Shown one piece after another: positions 1 to 13,362 of a stretch of 64,000 bases of DNA (its first letter is position 1; each line of letters begins with the position of its first letter). Source of the stretch: Steinernema hermaphroditum (lineage: Eukaryota > Nematoda > Chromadorea > Rhabditida > Steinernematidae). Under the pieces are notes generated by a model. The model did not search any database. It saw nothing but the letters and a program-made list of their open reading frames with translations, and was not told the origin of the DNA. Location: the NCBI GenBank assembly GCA_030435675.1, contig CM059622.1, positions 6,820,001 through 6,884,000 of the forward strand. Direction: 5' to 3'. The position numbers and the translations under genes were made by a program.

Positions 1-225
1 GGAATCGGGGTGTAAACGGCGAGCGGGCGGGGGGTGAGGCGGGGGTGATCGTCGCGGGATCCGCCGAAAACATCATACGTCCTACGCTATGTAAAGGAAA
101 ATATGACTTTAGCGAAATTAAAATTAGGAAAAGACTTTAGCGCTCAATCCACTTAGCGCAGAACAAGATCACGGGTCAAGCCTACTTTACCACTACTTTA
201 ATTTTCGAAGCTGTTAAGACTCGCT

Positions 226-352
226 GCGGGCGAGCGAAGCGAGCCCCGTAGTCATTTTGCGTGCGTCCTAACATCCAGGCTTGGCTTAGGCTCCGGCTTA
301 GGACTATGCCTGGATGTTTAAGGTTGCGGGCGAGCCGCAGGCGAGCCCCGTA
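226..352. repeat. GC-rich repeat pair flanking a hairpin
   Basis: Two related 25-27 bp units, each starting gcgggcgagc and ending gcgagccccgta (or near it), lie at 226-250 and 326-352. Between them an 11-bp perfect inverted repeat (AACATCCAGGC at 270-280 against GCCTGGATGTT at 308-318) can form a stem, with a loop containing CTTAGG twice. The unit sits in the 3' flank of the minus-strand RNase gene. It looks like the end of a dispersed repetitive element, but only one copy is visible here, so this is inference. Confidence 0.5.
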
Positions 353-763
353 TTCAGTTTTCTTTCTAAATGGGTTATCTTGAGCATAATTAGATATATT
401 TATTGATTTCCGTTTATATACATAGTTTGGTATGCATATTGAACACGCACATCTCGATAAGTTCTTCTATCTGCAGTTTTGAGTACAATATGTACACATA
501 CACGAGGACGGAGTCTTCACCGGAGCGGTAAATACCAGAGACGATAAGTTAGAGAGAGACGTGGAACACTATGACGAAGCCTTGCTATAAGGCGACTACG
601 CGAATATGGAATATTCGATTCAAAATATTTGATTACGATAAACATGGAAAGTTTACATGGAGACTATCGGAGACGGTGGTTAGAGGGAGGGCCCCAAAAC
701 GGACCTTACGGATGTCGATGTGAAAGTATGAGAGGGGTTATTAGAACAATGCTGATATGGTGA

Positions 764-3700
764 TCAGTCGGAGGCGTCCTGGAAGCCCTGCTGGAGGGCG
801 AGAATGCGCTGACACAACTTCTGGGGATCAGTCTCGTCGGGATGCGCGTTCATGACGGCGGCGACGGCCGACTCCGGAAAGAGCTGGCTCAGGTGATAGC
901 GGAGTTTGTCGTCGGTTTGTTGGGGCGAAAGACGTGGCTCCACTCTGAAATCGAACGGAATCTGAGTAGTTCTAGGGCGAAGACGATGATCGTACCTCTG
1001 GATAGGTCCAAAGCTGAACTCCGACTCTCCCCAGATGCTCGTGGAGGGCGCGAACATGTGAGTGGACGGCGGAGGCGCCGCCGTACCTGGCGTCGAGAAG
1101 ATGGCCGAGTTGAAGTCGCCGATGGAGTTGCTGCGACTGGAGTGAATCTCCGGGTGGAGGGACGACTGGGGGTGGATGTGCTGGTGGGGCATCGGGGGCT
1201 CCTGGGACGCCAGAGGCGCCGACATGTGGCGGTTCAGGAGACTGTGGTGGTTAGGGTGCATCTGAGGCGGCGGCGCGGACGTCCACATCGCGAGACGCGC
1301 GCTGATCTGCGGGTGGATCTGGTGGAACGAGCTGGTGGCGGGCGAATGGGCGAAGACTTCGGGCGCCTCGAAGCGCTGGTTCTCGACGCCGGAGAAGAAG
1401 TTGGCGGCGACGTTGAGGGATTGGGTGCGGCCGACGGCGTTATGGTGGTGCACGGGCATCGGGGGCATCGGGTCCTGGTAGGCCGGGAAGCGGCCGACCA
1501 CGCTGTTCTCGTAGATCATTGAGGGGCGCGCCGAGAGCGTCGTCCGCTGGCGGTTGTTCTTTTCCTTGAGAAGACGGTCCGTGGCGCTCATGCGGATCCC
1601 GTTGGGACGTTCCGGGTGGTAGTACCTGCAGTGGAATTGTGCACTATTCAGAAGAGGACTAAGTATTTTTCGTTCCAGATATTTCAACTGAGCCAGTCTC
1701 TGCCTGGTTCTGGCTCTATCTACTTTTGGAATTTTGTCCAGGCCAGCACCGATCATTTCAAGCGTCCCTTCTACTTTAAGGTGCTCATTGGAAGGAGGAC
1801 CTTTTGTACCCTCTACGGAATACCGTATAACATGGGACCATTTGTTCTATAACTGAAGGCGATATCGTCGATTTCTACCACCGACAAAAGAGCGCTTTTG
1901 AAGTGAGTTCTAGAAATTTCCGAATCAATGATCGTTCGAGTGGCACAGAACGTAATGGCTGCCCTGTACTCTTCCATCGGCACAAATGACTCAGAACACT
2001 CACTTGCACTTGTTGCCATATGTGCACTTGCGGGCGTAGGGACAGGGCTGTGCGTTGAACTGCTGCCGTCCCTTGCACAAGAAGGCGTCCAGCTTGGGTC
2101 CATACCTCCCCAGCGGGTCGTCCGGTGGCATGAACCTACAATTGGCAATACCGTAGTCCGGTCCGAGGGGGCGCAGCTGGAGCGAGTCGAGCAGGGCGCA
2201 GAGCAACTCACTTTCCATCGACGAACGAATACATGAGAAGACGCTCCTCGACGAGGCGGCGGTAGTGCGGATGCTCCTTGATGAGATCTCTGTATTCGTC
2301 GTTGGAGACGATCACCGCCTCCTTCTCTTCGGCCGTCTTGAGGATGTAGCGATCGTCGTGGCAAACAATGCGGCGTCCGTTGATCTTGCGCGACGGAGTG
2401 AAGACCAGATACTGTTCCGCTTCGAGTTCGAACAGAATGTGCTACAAGAAGGTGATTAGAGGCGCTGTTTTTGATTAATTTGATAAGACGAGAACGATCG
2501 CGCGACTGGTTTCGCGCCTCTGCATCAATAACGCTCAATTGCTTTCCAGCGCTTTTCAGCACGTCCTACAGTGCACCATCTTCGAAGGGTGTAAAACTGA
2601 AGAATGCCCAGAAAATGGAGATCACCCCGGCCAAGTGGAAAGGGAAAAGACAATGGTTTGACACAAACGTGGAAGGTTGTCCTAAAGAGTTTCTGTCCAT
2701 CCATGACAGATCCATAGATCGAAAAGAATACGGTGCCACCGTGTATCTTTTTTATATCCTTCTGTAATTTAGCTATTTATGGCACGTAGGTTTGTGGTGT
2801 ATCGTGACGGGACCGACTGCGTCATTCCATTTTTCGCTCTACCTGTTTTACGTAATAACGTAATTTTTACTTCTCAGTGCGTCACAGCTCGCGGCTAAAG
2901 AGTGTCGCCATAATTGGTGGCGATGACGGTGACTAACTGTTCACACACCCAAACGGCCACGATTTGGCCTATTGGACTTCTCCCCACGAACTTTCAAACG
3001 ATGTCAAGGTCACTTCCGGTTTTTACTGATTAGTCTCTGAACCGGAAGTGTTGACTTACTTGATCGGTGATGGGACAGTCGCTTCGCGGCGCCTCTCTTC
3101 TGAACTGGGGCACGAAGACGATGATGTCGGAGTGGCCCCGCTCCCTGAAGAAGTTGACGCAGTCCCGGATGCCCCGGCACGAGAAGACCTCTTTTCGGCC
3201 GTGTCTGCAGAAGGGTTCCGCGATCTGTTTTCGCTTCCCACTTACGTCATGGCGATGTTCGAGCCGTCGATGACGATCGATCGGAGCTGAGGCGGAACTG
3301 TGGAGTTCGGCTGCTGGAGGAGGTCCGGTTCGACGCTCGGAGTCTGTTTTCCCATTTTGATGAGCTCGTTCAGGATGCGGTCCTAGAGCGAAGGAGGGTA
3401 ATTAGGAAAAGGACAGAAAGGTGCTCGAGTGAGAGTGTGACGGAGAGAGGGAAGAGTCTAAGGTGTATTTTGTGGGTTCCAATTACTGTAAGTGCATTTT
3501 GAAGAAATTAAGTGATTCTCATGATAGAAGAGACGTTTAGTGACCGTATCCCTAAGGGATTGAATGAGGAAGAGCCTACCTGTCCGACGGCACTCCCGAT
3601 CTTCTGGATGACCTGGCGCAGCTGCTCCTGACTGTAGCCGAGTTTCGTGGCGAACTCGACGAGGTTCTCGTCGAGCTCCTTAGGCGGAGCGTCCTCTTCG

Positions 3701-3987
3701 GAGAGGCTGAGTCGGGCGAGCGAGTCGCTGGCCTCGCGACTCAGCGACGCGTGGAGGGACTCCTCGCTGCAGCTCGAGTAGCACGAGTCGTGCGACTCCA
3801 GGACTCCGCGCTCCGGAGCACTCGGAGCGCCGCTGGCGGCCGACGAGATGGAGTCGGTGCTCGTGTCGCTCTGGCTGGAGCTCGTGGAGAAGAGGAGCGG
3901 ATGCGCCGTCGAGTGGTCAGAAGGCGACGGCGCCTTCGCGCTCGTGCGCCGGAGGGGCGGATGCGTCCCCCTCGATTTGGCTTCCAT
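764..3987 (-). CDS. rege-1: Regnase-1/ZC3H12-type endoribonuclease (REGE-1-like)
   Basis: Cytoplasmic RNase family that cuts stem-loops in 3' UTRs of immune and metabolic mRNAs. Six exons: 3580-3987, 3246-3382, 3060-3204, 2212-2441, 2004-2135 and 764-1625, giving 637 aa with all phases consistent. An N-terminal UBA-like helical segment (around residues 110-136) is followed by the NYN/PIN RNase domain (about 171-325). Its acidic residues are visible in IDGSN (D175), CHDDR (D259, D260) and SNDEY (D278). [10 protein letters not shown] then leads into a C-x5-C-x5-C-x3-H zinc finger ending KYYHPERP. The long tail is rich in Pro, His and Ser and ends with the small C-terminal helical domain typical of ZC3H12 proteins ([11 protein letters not shown]... 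DPQKLCQRI). The start ATG follows a tttcag-like acceptor, so a 5' untranslated exon or trans-splice is likely. The gene symbol follows the C. elegans orthologue and is inferred from domain order. Confidence 0.9.
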
Positions 3988-6900
3988 TGCAAGTCTCTGA
4001 AGCAGGGCCGGAGTGACGCGTGTGGGCCGAAAAACGTGAAAAACAAACGAGAAGTGTTTGTGCAACGCGCGAACTTGTTGTCGAACTTGAAACTCCGACA
4101 GTTTACAGCGCGGCGCGAGAATGGACCAAACACCAACGGACACACAAACACCGCTACAAAAGTTTGGATAAAGCACATCATTGTGGAGTTCAACTGCGAA
4201 GAGCTGGACCTCTAGGGCTAGACCATAGGTCTTGATGCATAGTCTCTCTGGTTGGCCTTCAGCTGCGCCTCCAAAATCCCGAATCTTAGAAGCGCAAGTG
4301 TTATCGGTCATTTTCGCGGATCCATTACATCACTGACATTGACATTTCGCAAAAAGCACATTCTGTTGGATGCGAGAAAAAGGCCCATTCATTGAAAACG
4401 CGGCGACTAGCCTCTGGACACTCACCCTGACTGCCTTCGCCCGTCTCCAGGAGCGCCTCCGCAAACCAGATCTCCGTTCTGTAAACTCAAAAAACAACAA
4501 ACGGTGGCGCAGAAAAGCTCGCGCCCCTGAATCAACACCGTGACTTAACGGCCTATCAGCGCCTAATGAGCCCGCTTTCTCGGGCCACCTGGACGAAGGC
4601 CGGTTAGGCGTGTTTCCCTCCGGCGAGAAACAAAAGCGATTGTGGTGGAGAGTTCGCCACTACAGCAAACAGACTCCAGGACGACTCTCCCCGCAGTGGA
4701 GAGCAAACAGAGAGTGATCTCTACACGTTGCCGGGTCGGTGGCGCCGACGGTAAATTGGGAAAGAGACTCTTGGACGAGAAAAACAACTTCTGACCTTCG
4801 AAGACGCCGAATGTGGTCTCAAGAAGGCGAAGAAGAAGGAGCTAAAAGCCTCTGTCTGTGAAGTGGAGGAAGTCGAGTGCTTAGTGGGCGATTTCCGGAA
4901 AGGACTATTTATGTCCCGGGGCGAAGATCTGATTGACAAGAGTCTCGAGTGGAATGTGGCCATCTCAAGAACGCAGTTTGTGCTAAGAAGCTTAGTCAGT
5001 GGAGAAAATAGGAAGTGACCCTGATCACGAGAAGTTCCTGGTTCGCTTAGCCATGTTTATCCCGCAATTTCGAGGATTCAGTCGCACAGGGAAAAGAATA
5101 GGAAGTTAACCTAACCACTAGAAAGAAAAGGAGGGAATGGAATTAAGGAAGGAACGGGAAATTTGAATGGGATATGAGTATCGTACTCTTTCTCAAAGTG
5201 CCAAACGCGTGTCAGAGTGTCAGATGGACGTAAACTGCAGCGAAAATAATCAGTGCATACAAAGAACGCACAGTAGCTCATAGCCGATTTCCACATAGGA
5301 TCGGACGGCCAAAAATAGGAGAGAAGATGAAGCGCGCTAGCATTCCATAAATTGGAATCGACGCGCATCCGACCACAATCACTTTCCTCGCCGCGAGTTC
5401 CTCTTCACGTGTTTCGAGTTGTCTCACGGGAAACCTGTCGGAGTCGCCGTCGGCGGCGCGATTACGCGAAAATCAAAATCCCCAAGCGCAGAGGCTAGCA
5501 GCAAGTTGAATATCCGGAAGTTGGAAGGGGTTCGCGTCAGATCGATTTTTGACGAAGGGACACAAGAAGGACGTTCGGTGGGAAAGACAGAACCGGTAAG
5601 GGAACTCGTGAAATAACAATCGATTCTAAGGGCATCGGAGAAGGAAGCAGTGGACTCATCTGTGGAAAGGAGGGACAACCCCACTCAGAATCTTTGAATT
5701 TTGCAGAGCAGGACGATAAAGGTCAAAAAATTGCCCTGGTTTCAGGGAGTGCAAGCCTGCAGGACGAGGACAACGAAGCTAATCAGTGGAAGAAAAGTGA
5801 AGAGACGCATAAAATAAGAATAATTTGAACGGGAGAATACCGGACCAATCGATAGCTCGAAAGGGCCATTGTTCGGCGAGTAAACGAAAACAGCTTCTGG
5901 GAACAGGTCCCCACCGGGCGATTTCAAAAACAGTGAATGCGGGGCGTTATCGGTTCCGCTAAGGTCGATGCCCTCGAGACCGTTTCCGCCGCGTCGAGAA
6001 TCCCCGAAAATAGGAGAAGACAATACCTTTTGCGCACGTCGCTGCGTGAGAAGGACCCGTTGGGAACGTTTGTTGCCCGTTTTTCTGAGGCGGGCAAAAC
6101 CCACGAGCATTAGTGCCATTAGCCTCCGAAGCATGTGTTACGCAGTCGAGGCGCCCGCGGCGACGAGGAACCGGTTTCGGGCGGAGATACAGCGCGGCGG
6201 GACAGGAGAGAACTTGGGAGAGAAGGAGACGGTGATTACGACGACAGAAGAGCACAAAAACACAAAAGAGGGAGAGTTGCAAGGGCTGAGGGGACTGGAT
6301 CAGAGCCGTCCAAAGATCGGCGCTTTTGGAGGCATAGCGGCAGATTTGGGCAAAAAATGGCGATTGGCGTGGAACCGCAGAGGTGAGGGAATGACGGATC
6401 GGCTTGTCCGGGGAAGGCAAGGGTTTGCGGAGGTGCTCCGAAAAACGGAGAGGGAAAGTGCAAGCAGATTGAGTTGCGAAGCACTGATACACAATGGAAA
6501 GTCAGTTCAGATTCACACTCACGAGCCACTCGGGGTTTGGGTGGAGACATTTCAGGACCCAATTTTTTGGCATTTCTGTAAAAATTGTGCCTGTGGCGCA
6601 GGCGACTAAACTTCGGGACAGAGGCGTATTTTATGTCCGAACGCCACTCTGGCGGAACTATTAATACTCAACGACAGATAGTTGTTCCCGCGGCACCCGG
6701 AAGCACATTCGTGTTGCTGTTTATTGCCAGTTCCTGGAGCGCCTGGGACTGTCCACAGACGCTGTTTGCCAAACAGCGCCACGTGCTGGAAGTCGGTAAA
6801 GTCTTCCGCGGCTATTTATAACTACTGGCACACGTCACGCCAAAACAAAAAGGTCTTTTTCCACTTTACAAAAAACAGCTGAGATCTAGTTCCTGGCGAT

Positions 6901-7130
6901 GTTTTCGATGCCAGATGAAAATAACTTGATGACCTAATCACTGAGATCGAAAGTTTCACGATCGGACAATTGGCAAAGGAAGGAACATTGCAGCAATGCT
7001 GAGCTTCTTTCACACAAAAATCGAATTCTCCTCTCTGTCCACTAGAAATCGGAATAAAAAGCGGCGCCTCGATGCAGTTCTGAAGGCAAACGCGTCGCCG
7101 AACGTCAGCAGAGGACACGCAAATACGGCG

Positions 7131-7140
7131 TTATCAGCGC
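7131..7140 (+). promoter_or_regulatory. GATA-type motif TTATCAGCGC
   Basis: Exact 10-mer shared with 7501-7510 (reverse), 12821-12830 and 24069-24078. Its core is the reverse of TGATAA, the site read by GATA factors such as the intestinal ELT proteins of nematodes. Function is inferred from the motif alone. Confidence 0.35.
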
Positions 7141-7500
7141 TTTTCCCGCAAAACAGAACTCAGTCCGTCGATTGTCCTCCAGAACAGCCCCATTCTCCGC
7201 GGCGATTACAAGATGGTCATCGAGCATCGCTGGTTCATCGGGCCACCGACGGCGACGTGTGAAACCGGCGATAACCCGGGAGGCGATCGAATAACACTCG
7301 AGGGCACAAATCAATCGATCGACGGCGTCACGTTTCGCCCAACGAACTGAGAAGGACAGTGGCGCTGCTCTTATCTCGCGGCACAAAAGGAGCAAAATTT
7401 GGACCGGAATCGCTTCGAGGATCAGGCGATGACGTCGTTGCCGAGGATCCTGTGAACCCGGATGCCTAGAGCGAACAATTCGCGAGAAGGGCTGCGAGCG

Positions 7501-7510
7501 GCGCTGATAA
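7501..7510 (-). promoter_or_regulatory. GATA-type motif TTATCAGCGC (reverse)
   Basis: Reverse-strand exact copy of the 10-mer at 7131. The next bases extend the core to CTGATAAG. Role inferred only. Confidence 0.35.
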
Positions 7511-10500
7511 GTGACGACGCGGACGGCCAAAACGGTCGACAGATAAGATGGCCTGGTGACTGAGAAGAGGATTCCCCTGAACGTTGAAGCTGGTAGATCA
7601 GAGGACAGCCAGAGGACAGGCAGCCAGTGTTCAGGGGATTCGACTCGAAACGGGGAGCGCTAGTGAGGCCCAGAAGAAGACGAGAAAGGTGACTGCTCAG
7701 ACGTCTAGCTGTAGGAGACTACGTGCAAAAATGAAGGTCGATAGCGGAGTGTAGTGTGGTCGGAACGGAATCGGCCGATACCGAAGAAGGAATGCCAAGT
7801 TCCGGAGTTGTAGGAGGCGCGTCTAGGGGTGTGCAGAGGAAGCGTTAGGGCCGAGATTTATTGCAGTCATCGGGACCAAGATTGTTTAGATGAGGAGGGG
7901 CCTTGATCGGCGGATTAGTGGCGCCGCATTCTTTGGATGTTTTGTTACGCTGTAACTTGGTGATGGAGACAAGAATTGAAGGAGAGTTCAGGGAAGTGAC
8001 GTCAGAGAAGAACAATCTTTGAACGGCCAATTCGAAGGTTCTTCGAAATCATTTGAGAGTTTTTGTTGATCGCAAATGAGACAATCGTGGATGATAAAGA
8101 AACTGCAAGATTGCAGGTGAACCCTGAAGGTACAAAACCCTAAGGCCGCCCGGAAAATCCCCTTATAGAATGATCTTTGATCCTCTGCAAGCATGGCCGT
8201 GCCGCAACAATCTCTTAACTACCACTTGTCCTTAAGGGTTTCCTAATCTCTACTCCGGGAGATCCAAGAGATCCAGGAGAGCGATAAACCCCGAGTTTCA
8301 AATGAATTCGAAATCTCACTCCTGCAGCTTGCAACAGCACTTACTCCCTCTGGCGGTTTTCAATTAAGCGCAGCCGGAAAACCACACGAGCTCGTGATGT
8401 GCTTAGCAGCGGCCGGGCCAACGACCGACGATCGCCGTGGTCAAAAGCCGCGGCGGCGGAAGGGATGTGGCGCTGAATGGCAAATTTAGTCGGTGCTTTG
8501 AAACATCGCCGCCAAAACAAAAAGCCGAACACTCCGAACAAGAAAATACACTCTGATCTCGAGTGAACACAGCCAAAAGAGGGTCTTCTTCTGTGCGGGA
8601 TTAAACAAGAAGTCGGGTGAACGATAAATATAGATCAATGGTTTGAATAAAAATGTGAATTTCAGTTACAAAGACACAACGATTCATTCTGAAAGAATTC
8701 TGAAATGATAGAAGTCCTGCCTTGGATGTACAACTTGGCCGTAAAGTTTGAATGTCACCTCGATTTCAATCTAAAACAAAAGCGAAAGGCTGAAAGGGTT
8801 ACTAACTCAGGCGACAGTTCCCGAGTTGCCACAAAGCGGAAGAAAATGAAAACAATCGAAGACCAGGAAGCTTGGTGTTTTTGCTGACCATTTGTTGAGT
8901 CACCGAATCTGGCGTTGTTTTCGAGCCAGCCTGATCAGCATGAAGAACAAAACAGGCCAGACGTAGGCATGTTTTGAAGGAGGCTGCTTTCCCAGAGTGA
9001 CTCATGGCGACCAGGATCTCTACAAGGCTACATTTCGCCTCGATATGTTTGTTCTCGACGGCGCCGAGTTCGTTTTTATGGAGGCCGATTAGCGGAATGC
9101 CATTAAAGGCGTCAAAACAAACAGTACAATGTTAATTCTCGAGGCGTGAGTATTTTGAAATATCTCAGAGTGCGGAGAGATTAGGATTAAGTTGGACCAA
9201 CAAACATCTCTAGTGTTTAGTGAAAGATCACTTCGATGTCAACAGAAGGAATCTCGACAACAGTCACCATCAAAAACTCATAAATTTTCTGAAGCACATG
9301 GCAAAATAAGGATGTAACAAAACGGACCCGTTCTACATGTTTTTATAGGTCCAGATACAAATGACGAATTACACTGGAGTATCTCAAAAACATCTTTTTT
9401 TGACACACCCAGTACATTAGCGATTCCTCTAGAATCAAGCGCCTTACAGGCCAATACGGAATCAACAGCGAGTTTACAAAAGTTAGGCCGATAGAAGAGG
9501 CGGCTCGAAAAGCGAAAACGAAAACAAAGAGAGACGACGTTTCGGCTCGTTCTAATTATAGCCACTCACTCACCTCCTCCTTCCGCCAGGATGAGTCGCG
9601 CGCGTTCAGCCGACTCCTCTTCACTCGCTAATATCTCCCCGCCACCGACTCTCTCCCGGCGCCTATGCATGCTCGCGGTGGCGGCGCTTCTTAAGCGGAT
9701 TTCTGCCGCGCCCCGAGGCGATCTCCGCGCCACCGAAAGCGACTATACGAAAACGGAGTGCCGCGCGAGCTCCAGGGACGTCGCCGTCAAAAGCCACGCG
9801 CCGCCACCGGCTCCCCCGCCGCCCGCAATCTATCCGAGTCGGTGGGAGGAAGCAGACGAATAAGTGCAGGCCGAACACGTGCTTTCTGCAGGCGACGAGA
9901 CGACTTTTTTGGGCGAAACGGAAATTCTGGGAAGACCTTTGGAAGTGCAAGGCGAAAGACGGAGCCTTTTCGAGGTATGTTTCCTCGAAATGGTATGATT
10001 TGACACCTCAGAGGTTCTGTCGTTAGCTTTTATTCACTGATGAAAACGAATACGTTTTAAGAAACTGAACAGAACCGAAAACACGGGAACAATGTTTAAC
10101 TTATAATCCAAGTCTCCACATCGTCAGCTCACAGGCAGCATCCTCAATATAATCGGCGTTTCAGGGAGACGCCGAAAAGAGCACAGTTTATGTACACTGC
10201 TTCGTACCTCCTTTCCATTACATAAAATGTTTATCGCTTTCTGATGTGGGACTCACTAGGACGCATAAGGGCTATCGCCACTAGAGCAGCAGCGCTGGAT
10301 TTGCATTCAGAAGAAGTAAACAAGAGGGGGAAGTGGATTCGGTTCTGGATAGGCTTTCCAAGAAACTACGGAACTCACACCGCAAAACAAAACGCGATCA
10401 ATGGAGCTTTGACATTTGCGAAATCGAGTGAGGGACGAATTTGATGATGAATTTGTACTGTGACACCGCATAATGACACATACGGAGTGACCACAGGGAG

Positions 10501-11681
10501 AGAATAACAGCGCTCCAAATGCGCGCTTGGTTACTCACGCGTTGAGTCAGTCAGCTGTGGTGCACCGAATTGGATTGGCGGCGGTGGCGAACAAACGCGT
10601 TTACATAATCTATATTTGGAAATGGAACGGCGCTTATGATAATAGACGCGGAAGGAGGGCATCGGCCTCCGAGGAACAGCGTCGACCAGGAGGAGGGCTA
10701 GCCTTCTGAGATGCCGTCAGACGCCGAAAGTCGCACGGCGATAAGGCCGCTGCGAACTCAGCTGACCTCTTAGGCCTGCAGAAAAGGGCCCTGAGGTACG
10801 GTAGTGATGTGCGAACAGCGAATGGTGGTGGTCTGTCGATTGTCGTTGGAGGCACGAGGCGAAAGGCAAACTTATGACGAAGAAGAGAACTTCTTGGTCG
10901 TTACAAACTACAGCACAAGGAGTGATAATTGTGCTCTTATCGGAGCAGTTTTTAATTTTGTGTCACACGATAGATTCCTTTCATTTCAAGGAAACGGTGA
11001 CGGATCTGCAAACGTCTCAAGTCCCGAGAAGAAGGCAGAGTGCAGGTCAAAAGTGGAACTGCAAAGCCTCTTTCGAAAAACGGCCACTGCTATAGAAGAG
11101 GATCTGCAATGTCCCGGGAAGTCCCCAAATGAAATGTTAGACAGAATATTACTAATCGCTGATGGCTCGTAGCAGCAATGTTCCTAGCTTCCTGTTGTGT
11201 AGCAACTTAGAAACATTTCGACCGTCCACACTCAGAGGAGCCATTGTCCTCCTGGAAACCCAGCTACTTAATCACTGGATTAGTGGACGACCTTCGTTCT
11301 AATAAACGAACTTTGTTCTGAAGTGCTATAAACTACATGAGCCTGAGAAAACGGCACCTGGGGGAAGGGGCGATGGATTCTCTATGAGGAAAATACTGAA
11401 GGTTGCCTGGAAGGGCAGGTGACCCTTAGTCCTTTGATGCTCGATTCATCCAGACCGCTTGCACCTTAATGTCTGATTTAAACTCATCTAGACGAAAGAC
11501 ACCTCCAGACCGTAGACAGTCTTAGACAGTCTCAGACAGCGTTGCTTGACCCTTCTCCGCACACTTCATTTTCGATCTGAAGGAAGCGTCGGGCGGTGGA
11601 AAGAAAGCTGCGCCGTCGGAGTGGAAGCGGAGCTGGAGCAAACTCCCTTTCTTGGCCGAACGAACGCCCGAAGAATCGTGA

Positions 11682-12526
11682 ATGGCGCGTCGCAGCGACG
11701 AAGACGAAGGAATCGTCGATTCGGATTTTGTTTACGAGGAATCTGGGAAGCCGAGGCTGGAGAGTGATGTCCTCGTCACCGAATTCCACAAGACCGCAGG
11801 TTGCCCTCTTCATGTGATTGTTCTGAACCAGTCCTTCCAGATTCCGACGACCGGAGCACCCTTTCGGTTTCGTCGACTTCGACAGTCTTCGACAGCGAAA
11901 TCGTGTTTGGTCCTTCCCTTAGGAGTGAGTCTACGCCGATACAGGGTTGATATGAATGCTGAACTTCAGGGATGGAAGGAGCGGAGGAAGAAAACGAAAT
12001 CGTCTTCTGTACGGACGATGACTATCTGAAGGAACTCGCGGGGAAATGGGATTCCTCAGAGGGATCGGTAGTGGAGGTCGAGAAGTATGATCATCCTTGT
12101 GCTCTAGAGTGCTCAACTTCTTTTTTCAGATTCCTTTGTCGCTCGACACTCGAGTTCCACGAGCAGATGGAATTGATTGAGCCCGGAGACTTCCGACTGT
12201 ACCCTCTTGGTGGAAGCGTGGAGATAACGGCGCAGAACCTGAAGAACCCCGACCTGAAGCGCGACTTCGCCATCGGCTACAAGACGCCTTCTGGTGAATT
12301 GGTTCGATTTGACGTCGCCTCGACGACCTCGGATGGAAGGAAACTCTTCTACGTCGAGTCAGTCGATTCCGAATCGCCGCTCTTCCCTTCGATAGCCTCT
12401 CTTCTAACGTTCTACGCCATGAATTCCGGCTACCTTAGTCTTCGATTGAAGCAATTCATTCGTTTCCCAATTGGCTCCGTTATGAAGAAGGAGAGGGCGA
12501 AGAGCCAGATGGTGCTGAATAAATGA
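11682..12526 (+). CDS. divergent SH2-like domain protein
   Basis: Four exons, 11682-11799, 11841-11945, 11970-12084 and 12130-12526, give 244 aa with consistent phases. The N-terminal 115 residues are acidic and Ser/Thr-rich and look disordered. The C-terminal half resembles an SH2 fold. EPGDFRLYPLGG stands where GDFLVRxS is expected. After a central strand region (FAIGYKTPSGELVRFDV) comes SPLFPSIASLLTFYAMNSG YLSLRLKQ, which matches the usual end of SH2 domains (F-x-SI-x-SLL-x-FY ... L). The FLVR arginine that binds phosphotyrosine appears to be Tyr here, so the domain may not read phosphotyrosine in the standard way. No catalytic domain is present. The third intron length is a multiple of 3, so a read-through form is also open. 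The family is inferred from pattern and is not certain. Confidence 0.6.
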
Positions 12527-13362
12527 AATTTCGCGTTTCCGATTCCGACTACAATCGTTGCGGCGGCGGTCTTCTTAGCGACTTTCAGGGACGAGAAAGC
12601 GTCAGTGCAATATTCCAATTCAAAAGCAGGAGATGTATCCCCTTTGTGAGTCAGAGTCGCCTCATTTTAAACACTTCAAAAGAGCCAAAGCGTCGCAATT
12701 CCCCAAAAGACTTTTTGTCCGAGCAAAGCTGAATCCTGGAATAGCGCCACCCTCATCAACTCAAAGGCGAAATAATCATGTGACACTTGACCTCCTTCCA
12801 AAGACATTTGCTGCAAAACCTTATCAGCGCTTCGTGACTCAGCTGACTCCGTTATGTCGACATAATCGTCGTCGCATTCCATTCCGACTGATGGACTCAA
12901 AAAGCGTTCAAACCTGTTTGTCCCCCCCCCCCCCCGAGTGAGAACGCTTATCAACACCGACCAAATGCTCCAAAACGTTCAATGAACCGAGTCACCTGTC
13001 GGTCGCCTCCGATATTTACCCCTTTTTGCAACATCTCCATCTGTTTGTTTGTTGCCCGGAATCACCGTCTTCGACACCTTCCCGTGTTTGCTCCGACCGT
13101 CCGTGGAAGCTTTTTGTCTCTCTCCGCGTTTCCAGTTGGCGACAATCCTCTCGTTTTTGTCCGAAAACATCGAAGAGAATGACTCAACGGCGCATTCAAA
13201 TGTCGCGCATAAAAGCCGTTCTGTGGCCCTCCGGAAGCATTCGTCGACGAGCCTCGTCCACGGTAAAGCGCTTCAGAAGGTGAGAGATCCGTTCCTGGGT
13301 ACCGTAGTGACTCCCTCTAGCAGCTCTTCCATTTTCTGTTTAGAGAGTTGAGTTGAAAGGAG
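12527..13362. other. intergenic stretch with 14-C tract
   Basis: No gene supported. It holds a run of 14 C at 12922-12935 and a TTATCAGCGC GATA-type motif at 12821-12830. It is the likely 5' region of the transglutaminase gene. Confidence 0.5.
12821..12830 (+). promoter_or_regulatory. GATA-type motif TTATCAGCGC
   Basis: Exact copy of the shared 10-mer, about 530 bp upstream of the transglutaminase start. Role inferred from the motif only. Confidence 0.35.

Larger units (their letters stand above)
3988..11681. other. 7.7 kb stretch without a supported gene
   Basis: Open frames here are short and overlap on both strands, with no recognisable domain and no consistent splice chain. Local GC-rich patches (about 5.95-6.4 kb and 9.6-9.9 kb) could be promoter or first-exon DNA of the RNase gene. 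Two copies of the GATA-type 10-mer TTATCAGCGC occur, at 7131-7140 and, reversed, at 7501-7510. Confidence 0.5.

Noticed and set aside
5968..6609. 213-codon plus-strand frame overlapping a 177-codon minus-strand frame
   Set aside because: Low-complexity, basic, with no domain or splice support, in a GC-rich patch where long chance frames are expected.
10804..11172. 122-codon plus-strand frame
   Set aside because: No signal peptide, domain, splice sites or neighbours to support it, and its composition is like other intergenic frames.
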